A stretch of 64,000 nt of DNA from Neoechinorhynchus agilis (Eukaryota; Acanthocephala): assembly GCA_051530055.1 (NCBI GenBank), contig CM121341.1, positions 11,904,001 to 11,968,000 of the forward strand. Reading direction: 5' to 3'. Shown piece after piece: positions 22,201-33,604 of the stretch (position 1 is the stretch's first letter; every line of letters begins with the position of its first letter). The notes beneath the pieces are model-generated. The model did not search any database. It was given only the letters and a program-made list of their open reading frames with translations, and was not told where the DNA came from. A program made the translations under genes and the position numbers.

Positions 22201-23156
22201 CTAACCATAACTTGTGCTATGCCATGCTCTTTCAAACTCAGTTGCACTGGCCTTTCGCTTTTTGTATAAAGTGTAGCCACCAAAAACCAATCCACCAAAA
22301 AGAGCAATTACGAAAATACTCAAGAAAAACGCTCCGACGGTTGACACTAAAGGACGATTACATAAATGGATGTCAATATTCTAACCAGCTACCGTACTTC
22401 CACATTTCTCATCATCCGAAGCCGGACAATGCCGTCTTTTGTCGCATCTTAACGACGGATCTATGCACGCTTTTTGACAATAATCGTTTGCATAATAAGC
22501 TTTACATTGATTTGTCATACAGGAGAGTTTACATTCTAAAAGAAGATTTATCTATAAATTCGTTTACTCAACTATATAGCTTACGACTGGCGTCTGTGGA
22601 TGAACATCGGAATGCAGTGAGTCGAAGTTCGAGCTTTCCATCATTGCTCGTAGTATGCTTATCGTAAGTAATTTTAGCGGGACTCTGGAGCAAGAAGCAC
22701 TCGCTTGTGCTTGTTTTTGAATCCAAAGGAAACTTTAGATTTAATTGTAAAAGCAATTTAAGCATGAAATATACTAACTGGAGTTTCACCAAACGTTGGT
22801 TTCAATTTAATTGTTTCAGAGGACGATAGCTTTCGCCCTAGGAAGAATATGAATCTTGTATCAGTCGAAGATTGTGACACGATCTCGAAATTGCATTGTC
22901 CAAAGAAATCTCTATGATTTTTTCTTTGAGCTCGTTTTCAAACCAAAAGCGCGTACTTTTGAGCGAATATCATGCCCGCATGTAAAAGTATTGTTGAATT
23001 ATCGATAGTACATGGTGAGTTTGCTGCTAAATGTTGAATTCGTACTATACGAATCACAAATAATAGTCGAATCGAAAAGTCTAATAGCTCACTTTCTGTG
23101 TATTGCAAGCTCCATGCGGATCCAACAAGCGCAAAAAGCAAAATAAATGCTTTCAT
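22201..23156 (-). CDS. Single-pass membrane protein with an LDLa module
   Basis: Six exons joined by introns of about 45-51 bp. The start MKAFILLFALVGSAWS is a signal peptide. A first intron (about 50 bp) joins QYTE to IRIQHLAANSPCTIDNS. A cysteine-containing region (GQCNFEIVSQ, ETIKLKPTFGETP, SECFLLQSPAKITYD, GKLELRLTAFRC) could be a divergent CUB domain. An LDL-receptor class A module follows: KACIDPSLRCDKRRHC and ASDDEKCG. Then come a transmembrane helix (GAFFLSIFVIALFGGLVFGG) and a short basic tail ending HSTSYG. The junctions keep frame (donor GTAAGC near 22,580, donor GTACGG near 22,390). The layout recalls NETO/SOL-type receptor auxiliary proteins, but with only one possible CUB. The family assignment is tentative. 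Confidence 0.75.
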
Positions 23157-23518
23157 TTTAAAGTCTTTTCCCCAAACAATGAACATCATCTCGGTTGTGA
23201 ATCGAGATAAAAGAATAGCATGACTCACATTGTCTTACTAAGATCCTCGTACAAAGAATAGTAAAGGTTGTGATCTATGTAAGCGTTGCATAATATTTGC
23301 TAGATTGGAAAATAATCGATGCCTTTGTCCTAACGAAAATGATCACACGCATCAGTTCCTGGATAGGCAAACTGGCGCCAAAAATCGATGCTGACTTGGC
23401 TGTTCTGACAATAATGAGGGTCCATTAAATTAATAAACCGCATTTTCACCTTAGGGAATGAGTATGTGGTCAACTATTAGGTTTTGGATTTGTTATTAAC
23501 AAAAACCAATTGATGTCT

Positions 23519-23690
23519 TGGTTTATTATCTTCGGGGGAAATATACTTTCTTTTAGTAGTTTCGCCACCCCGGATTTGAGTTCACTGATTTATTTCCGAT
23601 ATTTAACGTAGGGTAATTCCGACGTTTCCCAAGGTTTGTCATTGTTTTTTGCTGTAGAAACTCAACGGTGGCAAAACTATCAAAAGAAAG
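23519..23690. mobile_element. Foldback element (P5), same subfamily as 26.8 kb
   Basis: Arms TTTCTTTTAGTAGTTT and GGTGGCAAAACTATC are complementary around a centre that on minus reads ACAAACCTT and, further on, AAATATCGGAAA. The centre aligns with the better preserved element at 26.76-26.92 kb. Only a ruined hammerhead-like core remains. Confidence 0.55.
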
Positions 23691-24134
23691 AAAAATTAAT
23701 TGAATTAACAAAGAATCTTCGAAAAAGTAACGAAGAAAAGAGCAGGATTTAGATACGTCGATGCAGTCAGTAGCTGCCTGATCGTTTCAAAAAGGATATA
23801 AACTCCAATATTTAATGGCTAATTAAGAGGCAAAATGCGCCAAGCGGAAATGCACAAAAGATTTCCACTTCCTCATAAGCACTCGCGTAGTATTGAGTTT
23901 CTTTATTGGTGCCTAGAGATTCATATTCCTGGTGGAGGCGTGCAAGCGTCCTATTAAAGGTTTATCTTTTAAGAATATACATTCAGATTGTACCAAATCA
24001 CAATGAACCCATTGTCCACTTTCATTTTTGACAAAAAACCAAAATTGCGTATTGATTCGCTTAATGCTTTGAATTCCTGCGAGATTCAGTCCCTAAATTT
24101 AAGAGAAATGACTAAATTTATTGCTTAATACGAG

Positions 24135-25067
24135 TTATGCAGCTGGTTTAAGTTCAGTCTCGAAATTTTCTTTGACATTCGCTAGAACCGTATCGGTTGA
24201 CCTAGAGGTCTCAGATTTCACCGTCGATGATTCGAGAATCTTCGTTTGCTGTGAGGGAGCTTCGCTTGATTCGATTAGTTTCGTTGACGCAGTTATATTT
24301 ATCTTTTCAGGTCTCGTTTCTAGATTACTTTCATTGATTACAGAAGCCGGTTTCTGGGTTGTATCAAGCAAAAAACTTAGCACATCCTGTTCTTCTTTAG
24401 ATAAAACTTCTGTCAGCGATATCGAATGGATTTCCGACTTTCTATCAATTTCCAGCCTACCTTCAGTCACATCACTTTTGTTTGAATGGCTCTCGGATTT
24501 GTTACTAACAGCATCATTAGGTTCGGATGCTTCATGGTGAGCCAAAATGGAATCTTCAGTTGTGTGATTGGTTTCGCTGTCAACTGTATGACTATCATCG
24601 ATCTCCTGTTCAAACCTGATCCACATAATCGGACGGTGACATTTGGGGCATATTCTATTTAGATAAGCGGGCTCTTTAGCCATGCTCGATTCATTATCGT
24701 AGTTATCAGTTGAATCAGTACCGATCACCACGATTCGAGAGCAGGGAAGGAATCGGAATAATGAAGCAAACGGGTTGAAGTGGAATTTCTGAAGAGATTC
24801 ATAGAATTGACGGAGCATAAGAGGAAGCACTGTTTGACCTAGATCCAGGGTTTTGTTCTCTAACAACGGGTGATTCCTATTTGAATCTAACTGAACAGAT
24901 TCTGTAACTTGCTCGTCCACCTTGCCATGAGAGCTGCTTGCAATCGCCGTAGTTGCCGCCTTCGTAGTCAAATCGTTCGATATGGAAAGCGCAGTGACTA
25001 ACTGTGGTGTAGTAGAGGAGAGCAGAAGAGAAAGAGTTAGAAGTTGCATAGCTGCGATGTGCTTCAT
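24135..25067 (-). CDS. Secreted, glycosylated protein of unknown function
   Basis: An intronless ORF of 310 codons with ATG at 25,067. The start MKHIAAMQLLTLSLLLSSTT is a clear signal peptide with cleavage likely near residue 25. Several N-glycosylation sequons follow (NKT, NHT, NKS, NES, NIT). The only cysteine cluster is ICPKCHRPIMW at about residue 137, a CxxC that could bind metal if paired. The C-terminal half is acidic, Ser/Thr-rich and probably disordered. No family recognised. Confidence 0.6.
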   Translation of the reverse strand: MKHIAAMQLLTLSLLLSSTTPQLVTALSISNDLTTKAATTAIASSSHGKVDEQVTESVQLDSNRNHPLLENKTLDLGQTVLPLMLRQFYESLQKFHFNPFASLFRFLPCSRIVVIGTDSTDNYDNESSMAKEPAYLNRICPKCHRPIMWIRFEQEIDDSHTVDSETNHTTEDSILAHHEASEPNDAVSNKSESHSNKSDVTEGRLEIDRKSEIHSISLTEVLSKEEQDVLSFLLDTTQKPASVINESNLETRPEKINITASTKLIESSEAPSQQTKILESSTVKSETSRSTDTVLANVKENFETELKPAA

Positions 25068-25820
25068 GTTTCTCCAATATTTATCCCTCTTCGAATAGAT
25101 ATGGAAACCTTGTTTTTTTTGTCTGTCTATTGTCTTTACCTGGTTGCCTATGCGGAAAGTGAAGATATGAAGCTGTCAGTTGACATTATGATTAGCTGTT
25201 ATCTTGAAAATATACAGTAGCTGGAGTCAGAAGTCGGTCTGAGAGCACGAAGTACGGTTGGTTGACTGATAAGTTGGCAAGCTTTTACGTGATGTAAGGA
25301 CGAACTCTATCCAGAAATCGGTTTTTTAGTTCGACGAAAAGACAGATGGGTCATCAATACTGTAATGTATTGATTCGCTTTATGACAGATAGCTTATTTT
25401 GATTGTCTCAAATAGTAACAATAAACCTGTCTGACTCCTTAGGCATTTTTAAGTGACATAGATTTTGACGGATTTATTAAATCGGAGACAATAATTACGA
25501 TTTACGAATACAGCTTTATGCTAAAGAGATTTCGAATGATTATAATATGGAGACTGCCGATTAATTGATCGTGCCAATATATCTCGAATGTAACCAATTT
25601 AAAATCGGTGAATGTTAAATTTTGAGGGTGATGTACCTCGGTAAAAAAGAATTAAAAACCCAATTACCTCGTTTCCGATTTTATTGTTGACAATTAGTTC
25701 AAAGCTTATAGACGGAGATTAGAATGATCGATTTGAAATTTGTTACATGTCAGCGAAGAACACTGATGGTACAAGTTAAGCCATTTAGATTTTTGAATTA
25801 TTAGTAACGTATGCAATTGT

Positions 25821-26094
25821 ATACTTTTGGTGAACATACACCCGGTCATAACCTATTTGATTTTGATTTATTTGAGATATTTCCCGAATGCTAAAATCAC
25901 GAGCGGATAATTGGTCCCCGAACTTCGGGTTTGGCGATCCCGCGCACTCGAGCTTTAAACCTTAATGTATAAAATTCATTTTTAGGTGACTGATGAGACG
26001 AGTTTACCTCGCGAAATATCTCAAATAGGCTATGACCGGTTGTATGTTCACTAAAAGTTTACATTGATTAACCCGAAGGATTTTCTGTCGATGA
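25821..26094. mobile_element. Foldback element with hammerhead and 12-bp target duplication (P6)
   Basis: The exact 12-bp direct repeat GTATGCAATTGT lies at 25,809-25,820 and 26,095-26,106. Between them is a palindrome (25,823-26,058) whose arms share TTTTGGTGAACATACA and GGTCATAACCTATTTGA-like sequence, plus a 36-nt unpaired tail (26,059-26,094). The right arm carries a plus-strand hammerhead with intact core; the left arm keeps only the GAAATATCTC half. The structure defines both ends of the element. Confidence 0.85.
25984..26028 (+). ncRNA. Hammerhead ribozyme, intact core
   Basis: The core CUGAUGA is at 25,990-25,996, then an extra G. Stem II is CGAG/CUCG around a UUUAC loop, with an A-C mismatch at its base. 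GAA (26,013-26,015) is followed by AUAU and C17 (26,020), so cleavage is predicted between 26,020 and 26,021. H17 is C, the preferred residue. Stem I is short at the core end (UGA with UCA) and would need an internal loop to extend. Confidence 0.6.
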
Positions 26095-26761
26095 GTATGC
26101 AATTGTTTTTTGTTGATATTTATAGTAGCCGCGATAAGAGCCTGGGATATGAATGATGGTTGAACGTACGTTCGACAGACATCAGTTCATTTTATCCGAA
26201 CAAACCTCAGCGCGACTGTCTCACAGTGTAATTTTAAGGATAATTTACAAAACACTTACAATTCAAGTGGCCGAGTCGATCAACTTTGTACGATTTATAT
26301 ACATTTAAGTGGTGATGATGATCGTTTGATTATACATTGTGTTTGCCAAATACAATCACGTGCTATGAATCGTTGATAGCATAAGTTCAAAAAAGGACCT
26401 GGATACAAGTCAGAATTGAACTTTAAGGAAGTTTTAAAATTAGGTATCGCTATATCACGAAAAACGCATTTTAGCCAAGGCTTTACGACCTTTTCATTAA
26501 TATTTTATTAGATCTAGACAGTTGTGCCAACGAAAATTACATAACTCTTACGTTTAAAACAAATAAAGTTCTTCGGAAATGTCTGGTGGTATTTGTGTTA
26601 CTGTGATGACTTTTGGAGACAAATTATTTTTTTTGCTTAATACTATTTACACAAAAGGTGATGGAAAAGCCTTGTAAAAAGTTATTAATCTTATTTTACA
26701 CACTAACTTCAATTTTTTAGATGTATGATTGCATTAATAGTGAATGCGCAATAACGTCTTA

Positions 26762-26925
26762 GATTATTATCTTCGAGGAAAAGATACTTTGCCATTGTTT
26801 AAGTGCATTATTCACTTAAACAATAACAAACCTTGATAATGCCAGAATTATCCGACGAAATATCGGAAACAAATTAATGAGTTTAAATTTGGGGTTGCAA
26901 AACTACCAAACGAAAGGAAACGTAA
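26762..26925. mobile_element. Foldback element, one side lost (P7)
   Basis: The centre is a hairpin, ATTGTTTAAGTG and CACTTAAACAAT around CATTATT (about 26,794-26,824). It is followed by AACCTTGATAATGCC, a stem GATAAT/ATTATC and GACGAAATATCGG. Outer sequence (TTATTATCTTCGAGGAAA on the left, GTTGCAAAACTACC on the right) matches the element at 23.5-23.7 kb. The core is of the CUUGAUAA type and should not cleave. Confidence 0.5.
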
Positions 26926-26929
26926 TGAA

Positions 26930-29280
26930 GTCTAATTAGCATACGAATTCTTCGTAAATGATTTTCATATTTTTCATCAATTGCGATTATCGCTATGTGG
27001 ATGCAATATTTAATGATTCTTTAGATTGATGTACCTATCTGACGGACGGTCTTAAATATTGATAAAATATGTTTGCGATGATTAGCGCGAAATTGGAAAT
27101 TGAACCATTGCATTAATTTTTTCGCGTTGAAAATGCAAATAAATAAAGCTTCTTCGATGGTCATCTCTCATTACTCAAAAAACACGCTGGTTAATATTAT
27201 CGAATAATAAAATCATAAACAATAACAGCAACTGATGTTGGTTATCATCACTTTTATTCTGTCAGTTTAATTTTCTTTATATATATTAAAACACCGTATT
27301 CTTTAGAATGTACCGAGCTAATTCTGGTCTTTTCAAAAGCATTGATTCGTCAAATTCAGTACATACGGTTTTGTGATTAGATTTTGTCCAATTTCGCTAT
27401 ATTGTAAAATCAAAATCACACTTTCATATGGGTGCAATTAAAAGGGGGTTGATTCGTCAAGGTAGAATAGTATAGAACATCTTATTTTTGTTTGCTAAAA
27501 CTTCCACTGGAAAAAATAAAACTTGGGCGTTTTCGAATGAGCAAAAAAGGCTTTTCGTATCTGCGGGGTCGAATGGCCAGCAAAAATCAGTCATGAAAAG
27601 CCACCTATTATTTCCTTTCAGTTTATACAAAATGCTGCGGACCTCCTTTCTTAGCCGTCGATCAGAATGAGCGAAATGTAAATACTACCTAAAAGCAGAG
27701 AATTGTATTCTCTTTAAAATCATTTTACATTTTTAAATTTGAACCCAAAGCAGAAGCGACGTGCAACATATTTGAAACGTTTAGTCGGATGCTCAAATCG
27801 AAGTGATATAGTTCACCTTAAATTGCTTATGCCAATAATTCGAATGTCAATGCACTGAAACAAGAATCGAACTCTCCGTTGATACTCGTCATATTTCTAT
27901 AAAGAGATGGATGTTAAAACGAACAAAAATGGTGTTCAAGCAATGAGTTTTTTCTGTGACTGGTGTCCAATCGCTTGAAAATCGCAATCAATCAGCTTCC
28001 AAGACATGGCTTTTTGTCATTAATTAATTGATCATGGCTGACATGCGCTGCTCAAAAAATTGAACTACTCGAAAAAATTTAACTTGGATTCTTATCATTA
28101 AGCACACCAGATTTTAAGTTCTATTACAGCGAAGAGAAAACTTTCGAAGGTTATAAAAACGCAACGTGAACCAATTAGATTTTGACATTAAACATTCCAT
28201 CCTTGACCTAATCTTTACCTCAACTTCGAATTTATATTGATTTTATGAACTTTTTTGCCTTATTTGATCAGGTTTTTGCGGATGCCCCTCAATGTCGCAG
28301 AAGCGTTTTATATTTACGTTTTGATTTCCATGTGTTAAATTTCACTATAAGTTTAGTAGTTTGTCGATCCTTGTTTGTTTTTTTGGCGTCTTGGTTTCTC
28401 ATAGCTGTATGGTTCAGGGTATTAAGTGATTTTATGCGCTTCCCTGAACCAGATCGGTGGGCTGTGCGTTCAAGGAAAATTATCAGCCGTGAAAAAGGTC
28501 AAACATAGATACTTAATAAAAAAGTTACCGGCTGGCCAGACTTCAAAAATAAATGCCTTTGTTTATACGAAATAAATTTAATTATTTCGAACGATGCTAC
28601 CGTGACTGTTTTCGCCATTTCATTTTCTTAACCGTTTTTTCGAAGACCTTTTCCCTTGGTACCAGCTTTGTTAAGATCAATCATTTTATTTTTATGTTAT
28701 GTTACGCAAGTTTGTGGCTTGTGTACTTGGCGACCAACTACTTGATCGTTTCGACTTTTAAATTAAATATTTCTCGACAGTGTGCATTGATATCTTAATT
28801 TAAAATGATGGCATTGTATTTTCAGAAGATTTATATCGTTAAATCAGTAAACGCTATTGTAAATTGTAATCGATTAGCAAATTAACTCATCTTACTGCAC
28901 AAAACTCGTTGATCTTTATTGGGAAAATGCACTTCGTTCCCGATATCTTCTAAAAAGTTGCTATTTCTAGTACTTCTTTAACTTAACAGGTTATTTTAAT
29001 TATATCACAGAGAATTGTCGTCGGGGTGAAAAAACATCGCCAAAATCGTATTTTAATTATAATTAATAAAAAGCAAGTTATGTAGCTTTTAATGAGACTA
29101 TTCGGCCTATTGTCTTAAAATTCGTTCCTTTATGTATGATTCAAGCGAATGGCAGTGCACAATTTAAATTTTAGTAATTTGCAAACCACCACTCACTTAT
29201 TTCGACAATGCTTCCTAACCTTGTGGCAGAGAAGTAAAAGAATTTAAATATCGAATGCAAAACAGTAATATTTATTAAAA
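26930..29280. other. Intergenic, no gene recognised
   Basis: AT-rich with scattered short frames on both strands, none with convincing splice partners or domains. Confidence 0.5.
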
Positions 29281-29282
29281 AT

Positions 29283-29724
29283 TTAAGTGCTTAGTGCAAT
29301 AGTTTTGTTCGTTGGTTCCTTCAGTATAAGAAATGCTTGAATGGCGAATCGCGAATCTGAATACAAGACACGGACATTGTCCATCAAACGGCCAGTTCGA
29401 ATTTGTTCGGACTCAAATGATCCGTCTTTTCGATAATCACTTTTATCTAGTAGAAGCATTTTTATTTTGTAATCATCGACTGCACCTTCCGGCAATACCA
29501 GAGCAGCTCTCTGTGCTGAATTTTTTAACTCATCAATTCTCGTCGAAATACATCGAGAACCAATGAAGCAAAATTTCCATAATCTTTTCAATGCGTTTTG
29601 AGGTATCAACTTCAGACCTTATTTGGTTTAGCTTTTCCCGATTTAAGGAAGCTTTAACATCGATCTCTAGCGCATTTAAAACCTTTTCAGAGTAGTATGT
29701 AAACGAACGCCGAATGTCCGACAT
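29283..29724 (-). CDS. Small gene of unknown function
   Basis: Starts at ATG 29,724 (MSDIRRSFTYYSEKVLNALE), continues as a helical, charged N-terminus to LNREKLNQIRSE, and ends with a segment reading SAQRAALVLPEGAVDDYKIK and LMDNVRVLYSDSRFAIQAF. The two halves lie in different frames. A GT-AG intron of about 92 bp (after RSE, resuming at LKNSAQRA) joins them in frame, though the donor GTTGAT is weak. A one-base error is the alternative. About 125 residues in total. Family not recognised. Confidence 0.5.
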
Positions 29725-30243
29725 TTTCCTCCTAAATGTTTCTCACTGTTTAAAATAAATTTGGTTGCCATGGTTTTTTAAAGCTTTCGAATTTCTTGAA
29801 TAAGCAAATACGTTTGTTTAACTGGTTTATTTTTAGATTTCTTCTGGTTGGAGAAATACTTTGATGCACTTTTTCGCGTGTGACTTAAACATGATAAATA
29901 TTTATTTCAGATTACAGCAATTTTTACGGATGTTCAGACTTCGTGTGAGAAATATTGCTTTTACAACAACTCAAAGTCATTTCCGCAATTAAATATCAAA
30001 GATAAGACAAGCTAGCACTTATTTCAAGTCCCAATGACAAGGTTTAAATTTTTGCGATTGATCAAAAATTTTAACATTTAGCTAAAGGTTCGATATCCTG
30101 CGTTATTTTGTAGGGTAATTAGACCGATTTTTGCCAACAAACTAGCGAGCATTTAGAAATTACAAGTTTTTTAGTAACAAAATCTCATATTTGGTGAAAT
30201 AAAGTTCACAATAATGCCCAACTCGGTATATTCACTCTGTCAT

Positions 30244-31104
30244 TTAAGCCATAGCATGATGTTCGTTAGGTACGTCAGAATTCGATCTCGACTTTTTAGT
30301 TTGCCGAACTTTTACAATTTGAATATTATTCGTTTGATATAGTCGTTCGAGCTCCTTTGAAGCTTTTGATTTGTTATCGCTCGTTATAATATCATATACC
30401 GAAATATTGTCTTGGAGTTGATCATTACCTCTATGCAGACATGGATTATTGTTTGCGCTATGGCGATCGCGGGACCGTTTTTGACTAAAAATCTTAAGAC
30501 AGCCCGGTTTTGTACATTGATAACGTTCATTCATGTGACCAGCGCTGAAATGGATTCGAAGCGCTCCCATGTCACAGAATAACTTTTGGCACTTGGGGCA
30601 TTGGATTTTTTCAACGAATTCCTCGTCTCTTTGTAACCTCCTTTTACGTGGAATCTCCACACAAGAATTATTCACAATTTCTGGAGTCGCTGAATCTTGC
30701 TGGTCACATGAAGATGCATTTTGTGTTCCATTTGTTGAGGGAAAATCATTTGTTTGTATAGTCGGTGGAGCAACAATTGACGTGGCAACACTTTGGGCTT
30801 GTACAAGTTGCCTGTGTCCTTCTTGGTCAAACAGGGCTTGAAAAAATCTGCCGAAGCAAAACAACCGGCAGTATAACTCTACTGCCGTAACTTCTAGATT
30901 GGATAACTAAATGAGCGAAATTGAGGTGGTAAACCATTAGCTCAGCCAATGGCGTGCAAATTGATTAAAGTTCGAACATACCGCATTATGATTGGATACT
31001 AAAGGCACTTCGAAACCGGTATAAAACGGGTAGTTCGAAGCATTAACAGCATTGCTTCCACTATTTTGATCCTGCGTGTTGTCATTTCCATTATTATCGG
31101 GCAT
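30244..31104 (-). CDS. Disco/basonuclin-family C2H2 transcription factor
   Basis: Two exons encode about 261 residues. Exon 1 (31,104-30,982) begins MPDNNGNDNTQDQNSG and ends at donor GTATG. A 75-bp intron leads to exon 2 at 30,906 (LSNLEVTAVELYCR). The diagnostic part is a paired zinc finger: CPKCQKLFCDMGALRIHFSA and then CTKPGCLKIFSQKRSRDRHS followed by ANNNPCLHRG. The GALKIH and RSRDRHSAN signatures are specific to disconnected/basonuclin proteins, nuclear DNA-binding regulators. The protein is much shorter than typical members and ends in a basic, Ser-rich tail. Zinc ligands are complete in both fingers. Confidence 0.85.
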
Positions 31105-31109
31105 ATCTA

Positions 31110-33600
31110 AGACGATTAGGAGCGATTTTTCAGAGACGAATGAAGAAAAAATACAAGTGTAGAGTGTGTCTATATTTCAGTAAAAAGCCCAGGATTGCTG
31201 GGATGTGGAAAATTGTTTTACTTTCCCATATAGGATGTCGTACACAAATAGCCTACTCCTGTAATGTACCTGACGATGACTCATGTCATGATAATATCTC
31301 AGCAGATGTAGGAATAACGCAGGTAAATACTTAGAACAAAAAATTGTTGCGACGAAATTTTGTGTATGGAAATTATGTATGAGGACGTAGTGTTCGACAA
31401 AATTTGTAAGGTATTAAATTTGAGGAGTAATTATTTAAATCTCAGCAAAACCTTAAGTTTCCCAAAATATCACAATGTTTCAGTTCGAGAATGCAATTAT
31501 CATGAATCTAAAAACAATGCAAAATGTGGTTGGACATCAATTTTAACGAATAGACTATGTAAATTCGATTTTTTAGTTGGAAACAAAAATGATAAACTTA
31601 CGAGACAGCTAAAATACCACATTTTGCAATCGAAATTGCTCAATAAGTAATAAACATGAAATTAAGCTAAAGATTTTAAGTAAAAAAGGGTAGAATATTA
31701 TAAATTTAATTCAATCTCTATAATGACTAGCTAATAAAAATTCAATACAAAATTTGTGAGTAGAAATTTTTAAAATTAATTTTAAAATAAGTAGTGCGAG
31801 AAAAATAACTGCAATTCTCTTTAAAAAAATCGAGTCTTAAAATTTTAGGTGAAAACAAGAAGCATGCTAGGAATAATTTTAATTTTTCGGTGAATTGCAA
31901 CAAGAGTTTATAATTAAATTTGAAAAAGATGATTGAAATTTTTTAGTTTAGATTTAATTTTTATACAAGTCAATAGAAACATTATTTACGGCATTACATT
32001 GTCCAATGATTAGATATTTAATTTTCGAGCAAAATTTAATAAAAGTATATTAAATTTTTAATGCTGACCTGAATTAAGGTTTAGGCGTTATTATGTAGGA
32101 GGAGTTAATAAGACTACTGATCGAAAACTCCTGATAATTTTCTGTTTTTTTGTGGATTTTGTTCTATTCGAAGGATATGTAGGATGAGAAGCGTGTTGGG
32201 AGTAGGTAACGAGTCTTTTTGGGGAATATTAGGCACGAATCTTGCATAGGTACTAGGTGGTTTGAAATATTTACCTGCGACTTTGGCACTCGTCAACACG
32301 AAACACGCGGTGTTTTCGGAAATATGACTACAGAAGGCCAATGGAGTGTATGTGAGAGATACACGACACAGCTTTCAGCATAAGACATAAAACGATTCTC
32401 GCCATGAAGGCAAAGCAGTGAAATCCTATCGAAGCGGATCTTGTCACTATGTGACTCTTGTCGTGCCATTAAAGACACGTCGAAGTAGCAAAGAAGAGAG
32501 AAATGAAGCCATAAAGGAAAGTTCTTGGATTGACACTGAAAATCCAATACGCTTTTGTATTTTTTTATGTGAGTTGCTGTAACGTCATTGGCTAAACAAA
32601 AGGTATTTTTCGCGCTTTTGGTTAAATTGAAACAGAAAACGTTTGATTGCATTGAAATTGAGATGCACGAATGGTGGTCAATAGCAAACTTATGTTATGG
32701 TTTTCTTTCAATCGATCACAAACGTAATACGTATGTTTTGAGAAGATAATCTCTAGATTTCCACAAATCAATTTTCGATTATGTTTTTAAGGAATAAAGA
32801 TAATTTTTAAAACTAAAAAAAGTCGAAATTGAGTTTACTCGACTGAAATTGTCAACAAAAAAGGAAACACATGAAAAGAATGTTACTTGGTAAAATTCTT
32901 TAATATTTCGAATGCCATTTTCGAAGTCCCCAAAATCGCAACCCATTTTGTTAACTTACTTCCAAAATGCAAGTGCACAACAATCGTACAAAAATATATT
33001 TACCATGATGCAAAAATGAACGCAAATTTTCATAAAACAAAATACAACGACGTTATGCGAAAAAAAGGGTTGTTAATAAAAGCGAAAACAATTTAATTAT
33101 GCCAAAAACTTGCATTTTTGTCTTTTGAAGACGATACCGCTGAAAAAAAGACTCACAGATTTGCTAATAAATCGTTTGTTTTTGAAAGCATTGAATTAAG
33201 TTAGCACGCCTCCTTTTTATCAGTTTTATTTTAAAAGCGACACTTTATATTTGAGTACTTTCTTTATATTCTAAAATTTGTGTTCATCGCGGCTTTGCGT
33301 TTTTAAAAAAACAACAAATGCGTCCAATTTAGACTTCGCCTTTTATGAGTGATTTTTTGAGCTTAGATTTATTTTTGACCTTTTTTATTAACAAAAATCG
33401 ATTATTATTTAGTCTTAACACTTTCGCGCACCAATCCTAGTTGAGAAGGCCAATATTAACCATTGGAAAAGGTGATTGATTTTTGAAATGAAATCGCAAT
33501 GTCGAAACACAAGAACGAAAGAACGACAAACTTTGGTGGTATTTTGTGCGCAAAAATATCAAGAGTTAACTTTTTGAACGAATGCCATGAATCAGTCAAT
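31110..33600. other. Intergenic, no gene recognised
   Basis: Very AT-rich. A plus-strand frame at 31,360-31,650 has a cysteine-bearing translation but no signal, splice partner or recognisable domain. Another block at 32,114-32,652 is open on minus without features. Confidence 0.45.
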
Positions 33601-33604
33601 TAAG

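Noticed and set aside
22212-22667. 151-codon plus-strand ORF
   Set aside because: It is the complement of the LDLa and transmembrane exons, whose splice junctions and domain pattern are clear on minus.
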